Source of the DNA: Rhodanobacter soli
GTDB lineage: Bacteria; Pseudomonadota; Gammaproteobacteria; Xanthomonadales; Rhodanobacteraceae
NCBI RefSeq assembly: GCF_040548735.1
Contig: NZ_JBEPSD010000002.1
Span: 558,001 to 622,000 of the forward strand
DNA length: 64,000 nt
Direction of reading: 5' to 3'
Shown: positions 9,293 through 17,834 of the stretch, in pieces
How positions within the stretch are numbered: position 1 is the stretch's first letter
Layout of the letters: every line of letters begins with the position of its first letter
Program-made: the position numbers and the translations under genes
Notes under the pieces: generated by a model
What the model saw: the letters and a program-made list of their open reading frames with translations, nothing else
Told to the model about the DNA's origin: nothing
The model's database searches: none

Positions 9293-9898
9293 ATGCGCAA
9301 GCTCGTCTACGTCATCCTGACTTCGCTGGCCGTGGCGCTGGTCGGCTGCGTCACCATCAACGTGTATTTCCCCGAGGCGGCCGCACAGAAGGCCGCCGAC
9401 CAGTTCATCGGCAACGTGCTGGACGAGACGGCTCCGCCCGCCGCCCCGGCACCGAAGGTGCAGAAGCCGGCGGCCAAGGACGACGGCCAGCCGTCGGCGA
9501 TGCTGCTCGACCTGCTGGTTCCGGCCGCTTACGCCGCCGACACGCCGAACATCCGCATCCAGACCAGCGCCACCGAGGCGATCCGCGGCCGCATGCAGGG
9601 CCGCTTCCAGGGCGCGCTGGGCGACCTGCTCGACAGCGGCGCGGTGGGCTTTACCCGCGACGGCATGGTGGCCATGCGCGACGCCGCCAAGGTGCCGCTG
9701 AGCCAGCGCGCGCAGGCGAATGCCACGGTGGCCGACGAGAACCGCGACCGCACCGCGCTGTATCGCGAAATCGCCAACGCCAACAACCACCCGGAGTGGG
9801 AAGCGCAGATCCGCACCACCTTCGCCAAGACCTGGATCGAGAAGGCGCGCGCGGGCTGGTATTACCAGGATGCATCCGGCGCCTGGCAGAAGAAGTAG
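9293..9898 (+). CDS. YdbL-type (DUF1318) lipoprotein with YnbE-like N-terminus
   Basis: A 201-residue lipoprotein. The signal peptide ends at the lipobox LVGC with Cys19. The mature N-terminus CVTINVYFPEAAAQKAADQF resembles the short YnbE lipoprotein (which carries a TINMNV-type strand). After an Ala/Pro-rich linker and a hydrophobic alanine-rich stretch, the C-terminal half is a DUF1318/YdbL domain: ALGDLLDSGAVGFTRDG, NANNHPEWEAQIRTTFAKTW and the terminal ARAGWYYQDASGAWQKK, which closely parallels the end of E. coli YdbL. RBS CAGGAG. It lies 51 bp downstream of the YdbH-like gene, so the pair probably acts as one outer-membrane lipid-transport unit. Confidence 0.75.
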   Translation: MRKLVYVILTSLAVALVGCVTINVYFPEAAAQKAADQFIGNVLDETAPPAAPAPKVQKPAAKDDGQPSAMLLDLLVPAAYAADTPNIRIQTSATEAIRGRMQGRFQGALGDLLDSGAVGFTRDGMVAMRDAAKVPLSQRAQANATVADENRDRTALYREIANANNHPEWEAQIRTTFAKTWIEKARAGWYYQDASGAWQKK

Positions 9899-9970
9899 GG
9901 CGCAGGCGTCGTCCGGGCCGATCTGGGATAATCGGGGGCCAGCCAGCATGGCCCCCATTGTTTGCGCCCC

Positions 9971-11314
9971 ATGTCCCGATCCAACTCCGTTCCGTCGACA
10001 CCTTTCGAAGCCCACATCACCGACCTCGGCCATGATGGCCGCGGCGTGGCCCGGGTCGACGGCAAGGCCGTGTTCGTCAGCGGCGCGCTGCTGGGCGAAC
10101 ACGTGCTGGCCCGCCTGCGCAAGCGCCATCGCCACTTCGACGAAGCCGAAGTCGTCGAGCTGATCACCCGCTCGCCGCACCGCGTGGAACCACGCTGCCG
10201 GCATTTCTCGCAGTGCAGCGGCTGCTCGCTGCAGCACCTGGACGCCGCCTCGCAGATCGCCGCCAAGCAGCGCGTGCTGGCGGAGAACTTCGAGCGCATC
10301 GGCAAGGTCACCCCGCAGGCATGGCTGGAACCGCTCACCGCCGAGCCGTGGGGCTACCGGCGCAAGGGCCGGCTGTCGGTGCGCAACGTGACAAAGAAGG
10401 GGCGCGTGCTGGTGGGTTTCCGCGAGGAACAAAACCCGCGCTTCGTCACCGAGATCCAGCAGTGCGAAGTGATGCATCCGGCGCTCGGCCCCAAGGTCGG
10501 CCTGCTCGCCGACCTGCTCAACGGGATGGATGCGGTCAACGACATCCCGCAAATCGAGTTCGCCGCCGGCGACGACCTGATGGCGCTGGTGTTCCGCCAC
10601 ATGCAGCCGCTGAGCGAACGCGACCTGGCCGCGCTGGCCGCATTCGGCCAGCAGCACGCTCTCGCGATCTACCTGCAGCCGGGCGGCACCAGCAGCGTGC
10701 ACCCGCTGTGGCCGGAGAACCCGCGGCTGGCGTTCCGCATCGGCAGTGGCGACGCGCGCTTCGAGGACGTCGAACTGGAATTCCAGCCGCTCGACTTCGT
10801 GCAGGTCAACGCCGGCATGAACCAGCTGATGATGGCGCGTGCGCTGGAACTGCTCGACCCGCAGCCGACCGACCGCGTGCTGGACCTGTTCTGCGGCCTC
10901 GGCAACTTCACCTTGCCGATCGCGCGCCGCGTGGCCGAGGTGGCGGGCGTGGAAGGCGAGCACGGCCTGGTCGAGCGCGCCGCGCAGAACGCCGCGCGCA
11001 ACGGCATCGCGAACGCACGCTTCCACGTGGCGAACCTGTTCGAGGACCAGCGCGCCGCCGACTGGGCGCGGGCGCCGTGGGACAAGCTGCTGCTCGACCC
11101 GCCGCGCGCCGGCGCGGACCAGGTGCTCGCCTACCTGCCGCACAAGCAGACGAGCCGCATCGTCTACGTCTCCTGCCATCCCGCCTCGCTGGCGCGCGAC
11201 GCCGGCATCCTGGTCAACCAGCATGGCTTCAGGCTGGCCTCGGCCGGCGTGATGGACATGTTCCCGCACACCTCGCACGTCGAGTCGATAGCCTTGTTTG
11301 AGCGCCATCCATGA
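9971..11314 (+). CDS. rlmD: 23S rRNA (uracil-1939-C5)-methyltransferase RlmD
   Basis: RlmD methylates U1939 of 23S rRNA using SAM and carries an iron-sulfur cluster. The 447-residue product has an N-terminal TRAM-like domain (ITDLGHDGRGVARVDGKAVF), the cluster cysteines Cys76, Cys82 and Cys85 (CRHFSQCSGC) with a fourth in QQCEVMHP, the SAM motif VLDLFCGLGNFTLP, and the catalytic-cysteine motif IVYVSCHPASLARD. A TTG start 9 bp upstream would add three residues; the ATG at 9971 is preferred. A TATAAT-like GATAAT lies at about 9926-9931 and could be its promoter. Confidence 0.92.
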   Translation: MSRSNSVPSTPFEAHITDLGHDGRGVARVDGKAVFVSGALLGEHVLARLRKRHRHFDEAEVVELITRSPHRVEPRCRHFSQCSGCSLQHLDAASQIAAKQRVLAENFERIGKVTPQAWLEPLTAEPWGYRRKGRLSVRNVTKKGRVLVGFREEQNPRFVTEIQQCEVMHPALGPKVGLLADLLNGMDAVNDIPQIEFAAGDDLMALVFRHMQPLSERDLAALAAFGQQHALAIYLQPGGTSSVHPLWPENPRLAFRIGSGDARFEDVELEFQPLDFVQVNAGMNQLMMARALELLDPQPTDRVLDLFCGLGNFTLPIARRVAEVAGVEGEHGLVERAAQNAARNGIANARFHVANLFEDQRAADWARAPWDKLLLDPPRAGADQVLAYLPHKQTSRIVYVSCHPASLARDAGILVNQHGFRLASAGVMDMFPHTSHVESIALFERHP

Positions 11315-11406
11315 GCGCGAGAATCAGGAAGCGGCCATCCATGGCCGCACTCTTCCATAAAACCCCGTTTCATTCGGGCTTTGTCGCAGGCTGAGAGCAG
11401 TTATCC

Positions 11407-11928
11407 GTGGCCATCGAGATCGAAAGGAAATTCCTGTTGGCCAACGATGGCTGGCGCGCTGGCATCGAGCGCAGCGAGCCGATCGCGCAGGGTTACCTGG
11501 TCGGCGCGCAGGCGCTGCGCGACGGTACGGCACGCGCCTCCGTTCGTGCCCGGCTTGCCGGCACGCAGGCGTGGCTCAACATCAAGGCGGCTCGCCTCGG
11601 CATCGAGCGGGCCGAGTTCGAGTACCCGATCCCGGTCGACGACGCCAGGAACCTGCTGGCCACGCTGTGCGACGGCGTGCTGGAGAAGACGCGCCACCAT
11701 GTGCGGGTCGACGGCGTGCTGTTCGAGGTCGACGAATTCGCAGGCGACAACCGCGGGCTGATCGTCGCCGAGGTCGAGCTGCCGGCGGTCGATGCGCCGT
11801 TCCCGCGGCCGCCGTGGCTGGGCCGCGAGGTGAGCACGCTGACGCGCTACTACAACGTGAACCTGATCGCGCATCCGTACCGGCAATGGTCGCCGGCGGA
11901 GCGCGCTGCCGAGGATGCCGCATGTTGA
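11407..11928 (+). CDS. CYTH domain protein (triphosphate tunnel enzyme)
   Basis: A 173-residue stand-alone CYTH domain. The diagnostic ExExK motif is EIERK at residues 4-8, followed by the alternating basic and acidic strands (RASVRARLAG, WLNIKAARLG, LFEVDEFAGDNRGLIVAEVEL) that line the tunnel. Family members hydrolyse inorganic triphosphate or make cAMP; bacterial single-domain forms like this are usually triphosphatases, but the substrate cannot be read from the sequence. GTG start. It overlaps nagZ by 7 bp and starts a tightly packed run with hpt. Confidence 0.85.
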   Translation: MAIEIERKFLLANDGWRAGIERSEPIAQGYLVGAQALRDGTARASVRARLAGTQAWLNIKAARLGIERAEFEYPIPVDDARNLLATLCDGVLEKTRHHVRVDGVLFEVDEFAGDNRGLIVAEVELPAVDAPFPRPPWLGREVSTLTRYYNVNLIAHPYRQWSPAERAAEDAAC

Positions 11929-12938
11929 TGATCGGCGTGGCCGCGCTGGAACTGGCCGAGCATGAGAAGCGCTGGCTCACCGCGCCGGGCGTGGCCGGGG
12001 TGCTGCTGTTCGCACGCAACTACGCCTCGCGCGAGCAGCTGATCGGGCTGTGCGAGGCGATCCGCGACGTCGGCGGCGACGACATGCTGATCGCGGTCGA
12101 CCAGGAAGGCGGCCCGGTGCAGCGCTTCCGCGACGGCTTCACCCGCCTGCCGCCGCTGGCGTCGATCGGCGCGGTGTATCAGCGCGACCCCGACAAGGCG
12201 ATCCGCCTGGCCGAGGAGCACGCCTGGGTGATGGCCAGCGAGTTGCGCGCCAGCGGCGTCGATTTCAGTTTCGCGCCGGTGGTGGACCTGGCCCGCGGCA
12301 ACGCGGCGATCGGCCTGCGCGCGTTCCACGCCGATCCGGCGGTGGCCGCCGAACTGGGCCAGGCCTACGTGCGCGGCATGCACCTGGGCGGCATGGCGGC
12401 GGTGCTCAAGCACTTTCCGGGGCACGGCTCGGTCGCCACCGACACGCACAAGGCGCAGGCGATCGACCCGCGCGGTCTCGACGAGATCCGCCGCGACGAC
12501 CTGCTGCCGTTCGCCGAGTGCATCGAGGCGCGGGTCGAGGCGGTGATGATGGCGCACGTCACCTATCCGGCGGTGGACAGCCGACCGGCGGGTTACTCGA
12601 AAGTGTGGATCGAACAGATCCTGCGCGGCGATCTGGGTTTCGCCGGCGCCGTGATCAGCGACGACATCAGCATGGCCGCCGCCGGCGCGGCCGGCAGCGT
12701 GGGCGAGCGCGTGCGCGCGCACCTGGACGCCGGCTGCGACCTGGTGCTGGCCTGCTTCCCCGAGGTGGTGGACGAGGCGATCGCCGCGATGCCGGGTGGC
12801 GCCTCGCCGATGCCGCCGCAGCTGGCCGCCATGCGCGGGTCGCTGGGCTCCAGCTGGGACGGCCTCACCAACAATCCGCAGCGCGAGCGTTTCGTCGCGC
12901 GCATCACGGCACTGAACGCCGACCAAGGAACCGCATGA
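11922..12938 (+). CDS. nagZ: Beta-N-acetylhexosaminidase NagZ
   Basis: A cytoplasmic GH3 enzyme of 338 residues that removes N-acetylglucosamine from anhydromuropeptides in peptidoglycan recycling. It shows the NagZ substrate-binding motif LKHFPGHGSVATDTH, AVDQEGGPVQRFRDGF near the N-terminus and the nucleophile region VISDDISMAAA. There is no signal peptide, consistent with cytoplasmic action. The start at 11922 overlaps the upstream CYTH gene, and the stop overlaps the hpt start by 4 bp (ATGA), so translation is coupled. Confidence 0.95.
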   Translation: MLMIGVAALELAEHEKRWLTAPGVAGVLLFARNYASREQLIGLCEAIRDVGGDDMLIAVDQEGGPVQRFRDGFTRLPPLASIGAVYQRDPDKAIRLAEEHAWVMASELRASGVDFSFAPVVDLARGNAAIGLRAFHADPAVAAELGQAYVRGMHLGGMAAVLKHFPGHGSVATDTHKAQAIDPRGLDEIRRDDLLPFAECIEARVEAVMMAHVTYPAVDSRPAGYSKVWIEQILRGDLGFAGAVISDDISMAAAGAAGSVGERVRAHLDAGCDLVLACFPEVVDEAIAAMPGGASPMPPQLAAMRGSLGSSWDGLTNNPQRERFVARITALNADQGTA

Positions 12939-13498
12939 ATACTCCGACCCCACCCCTGGCCGACGCGCTGGCGCAGGCCGAGCTGTTGTACGAACGCAGC
13001 ACGCTGGAAAGCGTGATCGCCGACATGGGCCGGAAGATCGACGCCGCGCTGGACGGCGAGCGTGCGGTGTTCCTCCCCGTGATGAACGGCGCGCTGATCT
13101 TTGCCGGGCAACTGGCGCTGGCGATCCGCACCGACCTGGAATTCGACTACGTGCACGCCACCCGCTACCGCGGTGCCACCTCCGGCAGCGACCTGCACTG
13201 GCTGCGCGAACCGGCGGTGTCGCTGGTCGATCGCGTGGTGCTGCTGGTCGACGACATCCTCGACGAGGGCCACACGCTGAAGGCGGTGCGCGAGGACTGC
13301 TACCGGCGCGGCGCCAAGCGCGTGCTGATCGCCAGCCTGTGCACCAAGCGGCATGATCGCCTGGTCGACGGCATCGCCTCCGATTTCAACGGCGTCGAAT
13401 TGCCGGACCGCTACGTGTTCGGCTACGGCCTGGACTATTACGAGCAGGGCCGCAATTTGCCGGCGATCTATGCGTTGAAGGGCGATGCCGGAGAGTAG
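12935..13498 (+). CDS. hpt: Hypoxanthine-guanine phosphoribosyltransferase
   Basis: A 187-residue purine-salvage enzyme that joins hypoxanthine or guanine to PRPP. The PRPP-binding loop is VVLLVDDILDEGHTL, and the type I PRTase N-terminal loop is VFLPVMNGALIFAGQLA. It overlaps the nagZ stop by 4 bp and lies upstream of the methylthioinosine phosphorylase gene, so nucleotide salvage functions are grouped here. An alternative name is hypoxanthine phosphoribosyltransferase; the substrate split between the two bases is not readable. Confidence 0.92.
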   Translation: MNTPTPPLADALAQAELLYERSTLESVIADMGRKIDAALDGERAVFLPVMNGALIFAGQLALAIRTDLEFDYVHATRYRGATSGSDLHWLREPAVSLVDRVVLLVDDILDEGHTLKAVREDCYRRGAKRVLIASLCTKRHDRLVDGIASDFNGVELPDRYVFGYGLDYYEQGRNLPAIYALKGDAGE

Positions 13499-13503
13499 GG
13501 CGT

Positions 13504-13628
13504 ATTTGCTCCTCCCCCTGCTTGCAGGGGGAGGCGGGGAGGGGGTGAAGCTCTTGACTGGCTTTTGACCTCCTCACAAAAGCCACCCCTCCCCAGCCCT
13601 CCCCTGCGATGCAGGGGAGGGAGCAAAG
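13504..13628. repeat. Large intergenic inverted repeat (CTCCCCCTGCTTGCAGGGGGAG type)
   Basis: Two hairpin-forming arms, each itself palindromic (CTCCCCCTGC-TTGCAGGGGGAG and CTCCCCTGCGATGCAGGGGAG), lie in opposite orientation around a 40-bp centre between hpt and mtnP. A single related arm recurs at 47104-47140. This is a dispersed REP-like family of the genome. Confidence 0.7.
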
Positions 13629-13672
13629 CCCGGCCCATTCCGTTAGCTTCAGCCCGCCAATGGATCACAACG

Positions 13673-14434
13673 ATGCCTCATCCTGACCAAGCTCCCATCG
13701 ACCTCGCCGTCATCGGCGGCAGCGGCCTGTACAACTTCCCAGGCCTGGAAAACGCCACGCGGCAGGCGGTGGATACGCCATATGGCCCGGCATCCGGCGA
13801 CGTGGTGATCGGCGACTTCGCCGGCAAGCGCATTGCCTTTCTCGCCCGCCACGGCGAGAGCCACACGCTGCCGCCGCACCGCGTCAACTACCGCGCCAAC
13901 CTGTGGGCGCTGCACAGCCTGGGCGCGCGCCGGGTGATCGGGGTCAACGCGGTGGGCGGCATCCGTGGCGACATGGGGCCGCGGGTGATCGTGGTGCCCG
14001 ACCAGCTGATCGACTACACCCACGGCCGCTACACCAGCTACTGCGATGTCGAGGGCGCCGAGGTGAAGCACATCGACTTCAGCGAGCCGTACACCGAATC
14101 GCTGCGCCTGCAACTGCTGGCGGCGGCGCGCGCGGTGAACGTCGAGGTGATCGGCGGCGGCTGCTACGGCGCCACGCAGGGACCGCGGCTGGAAACCCGC
14201 GCCGAGATCGCGCGGATGAAGCGCGACGGTTGCGACCTGGTCGGCATGACCGGCATGCCCGAGGCGGCGCTGGCGCGCGAGCTGGAACTGCAATACGCCT
14301 GCCTGGCGCTGGTGGCGAACTTCGCCGCCGGCTGCGGCGACGAGGCGGAGATCAGCATCGAGGAAATCTTCGCGCATCTGGCGGCGGCTACCGCCGAGGT
14401 GCCGCGCATCCTCGCCGCGATGCTGAAAAGCTGA
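13673..14434 (+). CDS. mtnP: S-methyl-5'-thioinosine (or thioadenosine) phosphorylase
   Basis: A 253-residue member of the PNP/MTAP phosphorylase family: AVIGGSGLYNFPG at the N-terminus, the phosphate-binding FLARHGESHTLPPHRVNYRANLWAL region, and GCYGATQGPRLETRAEIARM. It phosphorolyses methylthio-nucleosides from polyamine synthesis. The purine-specificity region reads VANFAAGCGDEAEI, without the aspartate-rich segment of adenosine-specific MTAP, so methylthioinosine is the likelier substrate, as in Pseudomonas and Xanthomonas. The ATG at 13673 is preferred over the upstream in-frame start inside the repeat. Confidence 0.88.
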   Translation: MPHPDQAPIDLAVIGGSGLYNFPGLENATRQAVDTPYGPASGDVVIGDFAGKRIAFLARHGESHTLPPHRVNYRANLWALHSLGARRVIGVNAVGGIRGDMGPRVIVVPDQLIDYTHGRYTSYCDVEGAEVKHIDFSEPYTESLRLQLLAAARAVNVEVIGGGCYGATQGPRLETRAEIARMKRDGCDLVGMTGMPEAALARELELQYACLALVANFAAGCGDEAEISIEEIFAHLAAATAEVPRILAAMLKS

Positions 14435-14474
14435 GCGTCGCAACGAGCCAGCGGGCCGCCCGGATATTTTCGTA

Positions 14475-14502
14475 TTGCACTCGGCCTTCACATATTGATA
14501 CT
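14475..14502 (+). promoter_or_regulatory. Possible promoter of the cold-shock gene
   Basis: TTGCAC at 14475-14480 and GATACT at 14497-14502 are separated by 16 bp and would give a 5' leader of roughly 85 nt, a length consistent with the structured leaders of csp genes. Based only on box similarity. Confidence 0.35.
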
Positions 14503-14594
14503 TTCCCCCGGGCCAGGGCGGCGAACCGAGGGGGAGAACAGTGGTTCAGCGCAGATCCTGGCGCACCCATTCCATGGATCCAGAGGTTCACGCA

Positions 14595-14801
14595 ATGAGT
14601 TTCGGTACGGTCAAATGGTTCAACGATGCCAAGGGGTTCGGGTTCATCGCGCCCGAGGATGGCAGTGCGGACGTGTTCGTCCATTTTTCGGCGATCAATT
14701 CCAAGGGCTTCCGCAGCCTGCAGGAAGGTCAGCGCGTACAGTTCGAAGTAACCCAGGGCCCGAAGGGCGCCCAGGCATCGGCAGTCGAAGTGGCCGCCTG
14801 A
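14595..14801 (+). CDS. Cold-shock protein (CspA family)
   Basis: A 68-residue single cold-shock domain that binds single-stranded RNA and DNA and melts RNA structure. The two RNA-binding motifs are intact: KGFGFI (RNP1) and VFVHF (RNP2), within [20 protein letters not shown]. An in-frame start at 14541 would add 18 non-family residues, so the ATG at 14595 is used. A strong terminator follows, so it is a single-gene unit. Which paralogue this is (A, C, D or E) cannot be told. Confidence 0.95.
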   Translation: MSFGTVKWFNDAKGFGFIAPEDGSADVFVHFSAINSKGFRSLQEGQRVQFEVTQGPKGAQASAVEVAA

Positions 14802-14833
14802 TCCGCCAGGCATACGTTGCATAGCAAGAACGA

Positions 14834-14865
14834 AACCCCGCATCCTGTGCGGGGTTTTTGTTTTC
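14834..14865 (+). terminator. Rho-independent terminator after the csp gene
   Basis: AACCCCGC and GCGGGGTT form a GC-rich stem around a short loop, followed directly by TTTTTGTTTT. It ends the cold-shock transcript and lies just upstream of the asparaginase gene. Confidence 0.9.
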
Positions 14866-14882
14866 GTGACCGGGAGAACGTG

Positions 14883-15965
14883 ATGACTGACCGCAGGCAG
14901 TTCCTCAAGGCATTCGTGCTGGGAGCTTCGGCCTCGATGCTGGCCTGGGGCGGCAAGCTGGCCGCCGGACCGTTAAACCGAAGCGGCAAGCTGGTTGCAG
15001 GGCCCGCGCCGCGGACGCCGGCGACGGCGGCCGTGCGGGTGGTTTCGACCTGGGACTTCGGCGTGGCGGCGAACCGGGCGGCGTGGACGATCCTCGGCAA
15101 GGGCGGCCATGCGCTGGACGCGGTCGAGCTCGGCGTGCAGGTGCCCGAGTCGGACCTGAAGAACCACAGCGTGGGCAAGGGCGGCTATCCCGATCGCGAC
15201 GGCCACGTCACCCTCGACGCCAGCATCATGGACGCCGACGGCAGCTGCGGCGCCGTCGCGGCGCTCGAGCACATCGAACATCCGATCTCGGTGGCCCGGC
15301 GGGTGATGGAGCGCACGCCGCACGTGCTGCTGGTCGGCGAAGGCGCGCTGCAGTTCGCGCTGGAACAAGGCTTCAAGAAGCAGGACCTGCTCACGCCCGA
15401 AGCCGAGCAGGCCTGGCACGAGTGGCTGAAGACGGCGAAGTACAACCCGTCGATCAACAGCGAAGTGCACGACTACGGCAAGGGCGGTAGCACCGGCATG
15501 CCCGGCGGTGTGAACAACCACGACACCATCGGCATGCTGGCACTGGATGCGCACGGAAAGCTGGCTGGCGCCTGCACCACCAGCGGCATGGCGTGGAAGA
15601 TGCGCGGTCGCGTCGGCGACAGCCCGATCATCGGCGCCGGCCTGTACGTGGATGGCGAGGTCGGCGGCGCCACCTCCACCGGCGTGGGCGAGGAAGTGAT
15701 CCGCAACGCCGGCAGCTTTCTCGTCGTCGAACTGATGCGCCAGGGCCGCTCGCCGCACGAGGCCTGCAAGGAAGCGGTGATGCGCATCGTCAAGAAGCGC
15801 CGCGAAGCCTCCAAGACCCTGCAGGTCGGTTTCCTCGCCATGAACCGCGACGGCGAGGTTGGCGCCTACGCCATCCAGCACGGCTTCTCCTATGCCGTGT
15901 GCGATGCGAAAAAGCAGGACGCCCTGATCCCCTCGCAAAGCGTCTACACGACGAGCTACTCATGA
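14883..15965 (+). CDS. Tat-exported N4-(beta-N-acetylglucosaminyl)-L-asparaginase
   Basis: A 360-residue Ntn-hydrolase of the glycosylasparaginase family, which cleaves the GlcNAc-Asn bond or related beta-aspartyl amides. The N-terminus DRRQFLKAFVLGASAS is a twin-arginine signal, so it folds before export to the periplasm. The autocatalytic nucleophile is Thr215 in NNHDTIGMLALD, followed by the substrate loop KMRGRVGDSPIIGAGLYVD and GEEVIRNAGSFLVVELM. The precursor should split before Thr215. It starts 18 bp after the csp terminator and is followed by cutC. Confidence 0.9.
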   Translation: MTDRRQFLKAFVLGASASMLAWGGKLAAGPLNRSGKLVAGPAPRTPATAAVRVVSTWDFGVAANRAAWTILGKGGHALDAVELGVQVPESDLKNHSVGKGGYPDRDGHVTLDASIMDADGSCGAVAALEHIEHPISVARRVMERTPHVLLVGEGALQFALEQGFKKQDLLTPEAEQAWHEWLKTAKYNPSINSEVHDYGKGGSTGMPGGVNNHDTIGMLALDAHGKLAGACTTSGMAWKMRGRVGDSPIIGAGLYVDGEVGGATSTGVGEEVIRNAGSFLVVELMRQGRSPHEACKEAVMRIVKKRREASKTLQVGFLAMNRDGEVGAYAIQHGFSYAVCDAKKQDALIPSQSVYTTSYS

Positions 15966-15977
15966 TCCCGCTTGCCC

Positions 15978-16712
15978 ATGATGCTTGAAATCGCCGCCAA
16001 CTCGGTCGCCTCCGCGCTGGCCGCGCAAGAGGGTGGAGCGGGGCGGGTCGAACTCTGCACGGCGCTGGAACTGGGCGGCCTCACGCCGTCGCACGCGCAG
16101 ATCGCGCTGGCCCGCGAACGCCTGCGCATCCCGCTGGTCGTGCTGATCCGCCCGCGCGCCGGCGACTTCCTCTACAGCGACCTCGAATGCGAAACGATGC
16201 AGCGCGACATCGAAACCTGCGTGGCGCTGGGCTGCGACGGCGTGGTGCTCGGCGTGCTCGATGCCGATGGCAAGGTGGACATGCCACGCTGCCGCGCCCT
16301 GATCGCCGCCGCCGGCAAACTCGGCGTCACCTTCCACCGCGCCTTCGACCTCGCGCACGATCCGTTGGCCTCACTGGATACCCTGATCGCGCTGGGTTGC
16401 GAACGCGTGCTGACGTCAGGTGCGCAAGCCAGCGCCATCGAGGGAGCGGGGTTGATTCGTCAGCTGGTCGAACTCTCGGCCGGGCGCATCGCCGTGATGC
16501 CGGGGGCAGGCGTGGACGCGGGAAATATCGGCAAGTTGCGCGAGCTCACCGGGGCAAGGGAATTCCATGCGTCCGCGAAGCGGCAGCATCCGTCCGCCAT
16601 GCACTGGCAGCCGGCGTTGCTGAAGGACATGCAGGGTGGGGAGTTGCGCAGTGATGTCGAGCAGATACGAGGCATTGTCGCGGCCCTGAATGCCGCGGCT
16701 GCCTCGCGCTGA
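15978..16712 (+). CDS. cutC: CutC family protein (copper homeostasis)
   Basis: A 244-residue TIM-barrel protein of the CutC family: LEIAANSVASALAAQEGGAGRVELC, PLVVLIRPRAGDFLYSD, GCDGVVLGVLDADGKVD and VMPGAGVDAGNI are typical. CutC was named for copper tolerance in E. coli, but its biochemical role is unsettled. Start choice is uncertain: ATG codons at 15978 and 15981 are equally possible, and a TTG sits at 15972. It lies 12 bp after the asparaginase gene and could share its transcript. Confidence 0.9.
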   Translation: MMLEIAANSVASALAAQEGGAGRVELCTALELGGLTPSHAQIALARERLRIPLVVLIRPRAGDFLYSDLECETMQRDIETCVALGCDGVVLGVLDADGKVDMPRCRALIAAAGKLGVTFHRAFDLAHDPLASLDTLIALGCERVLTSGAQASAIEGAGLIRQLVELSAGRIAVMPGAGVDAGNIGKLRELTGAREFHASAKRQHPSAMHWQPALLKDMQGGELRSDVEQIRGIVAALNAAAASR

Positions 16713-16873
16713 CGTGCTGCGAGACTGGGCTGCGAGACTGGGTGGCAGGTTCAAGCTGCAACAAGGAAGCCAGGCCATGGGTTCCTGGACAACGAAGTCC
16801 ACAAGGGAATGTGATTTTCCGGGACAGGTTGCAGGATTAGACTTCATTTCGAAATCCACTTGGCGTAGGCCTC

Positions 16874-17260
16874 ATGTTGAGCAATCGCGCACTCATAGTT
16901 CTGATTGCCGTATCTCTCATGTGCGGCTGTAGCTCTTGGCAAAATTGGCGGATGCAGAAGAGCGTGGAGCGCTCACGCGCTGCCGCCCTAGCCGAGATCG
17001 ATCAGGAGCAATGCAAATCTGAGGGTGGTGCTATCCGTGAGGTTGGCATGTACGGCACACCTGCATGCGTCAAACCGTTCCAAGATGCGGGTAAGGTCTG
17101 CTCGGATAAATCTGAGTGCCGAGGACTGTGCAAGGCGTCGGAGCGCAGCATGGTTGGCTCTCACTCAACCGGGACTTGCCAAAGGGACACGCATGACATG
17201 TACGGCTGCTACAACAGGATTGAGCGAGGCGTCGTGGTCGGAGGTCTCTGCGTTGACTAG
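16874..17260 (+). CDS. Small cysteine-rich lipoprotein, hypothetical
   Basis: A 128-residue protein with a signal peptide (ALIVLIAVSLMCGC) and probable lipidation at Cys19. The mature part carries about nine further cysteines (EQCKSEGG, TPACVKPF, KVCSDKSECRGLCKAS, TCQRD, YGCYN, GLCVD), likely disulfide-bonded in the periplasm or at the cell surface. No family was recognised. GC content and codon use look lower than in the core genes to its left, and it marks the edge of the accessory stretch. Confidence 0.7.
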   Translation: MLSNRALIVLIAVSLMCGCSSWQNWRMQKSVERSRAAALAEIDQEQCKSEGGAIREVGMYGTPACVKPFQDAGKVCSDKSECRGLCKASERSMVGSHSTGTCQRDTHDMYGCYNRIERGVVVGGLCVD

Positions 17261-17367
17261 TATCGACCCTGACATCTCGTTCAATGCGAACGTCCAAGCC
17301 GCCGCTTTGACTCCAGCGTCAGGCCGCAGCGAATATCCATACACCCATCGACACCTAGGAGAGCACC

Positions 17368-17772
17368 GTGAGCAAACAGATATTCGTCAACCTCCCGGTC
17401 GCCGACCTGCCGAAGTCGCTGGCCTTCTTCGAAGCACTCGGCTTTTCACGGAACCCGCAGATGGGCGATGACTCTGGCGCGTGCATCGTCGTCAGCGACA
17501 CGATTTTCGTGATGCTAGCTACGCATGCCAGGTTCAAGGACTTCACGCCCAAAGCCATATGCGACACGAGCAAGGCCGTCGAAGTCTTGCTCAACCTCCA
17601 TTGCGAGAGTCGCGAGGAGGTCGATGGTCTCGTGGCCAAGGCGCTCGCCGCGGGCGGTTCGACCTACGACGAGCCGGAAGATCTGGGCTTCATGTACTCG
17701 CATAGCTTCGTCGACCCGGACGGCCACGGGTGGGGACTCTTCCACATGACCGCCATGCCGGCACAGGAGTGA
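17368..17772 (+). CDS. VOC/glyoxalase superfamily protein
   Basis: A 134-residue vicinal-oxygen-chelate domain protein. IFVNLPVADLPKSLAFFEALGF is the first beta-alpha-beta unit, and the C-terminal half has DPDGHGWGLFHM, the usual last strand with a metal-ligand position. It belongs to the YnfA/lactoylglutathione-lyase-like group (often called extradiol dioxygenase or glyoxalase family); the substrate is unknown. GTG start at 17368 after an AGGAGAG RBS. It is followed by the 153-bp tandem repeat array. Confidence 0.85.
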   Translation: MSKQIFVNLPVADLPKSLAFFEALGFSRNPQMGDDSGACIVVSDTIFVMLATHARFKDFTPKAICDTSKAVEVLLNLHCESREEVDGLVAKALAAGGSTYDEPEDLGFMYSHSFVDPDGHGWGLFHMTAMPAQE

Positions 17773-17834
17773 TCCGCGTGATTCGTGCACGAGATCATGC
17801 GGGCTAGTCATTCGTTCAAGGCGGGGCCCCACAC

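Noticed and set aside
7210..10035. 941-residue open frame on the plus strand
   Set aside because: Shadow frame of the YdbH-like and YdbL-like genes; Arg/Ala/Gly/Pro composition typical of out-of-frame GC-rich translation.
11321..11352. Terminator at the inverted GCGGCCATCCATGGCCGC after rlmD
   Set aside because: A stem is possible but no T-run follows; not strong enough to list.
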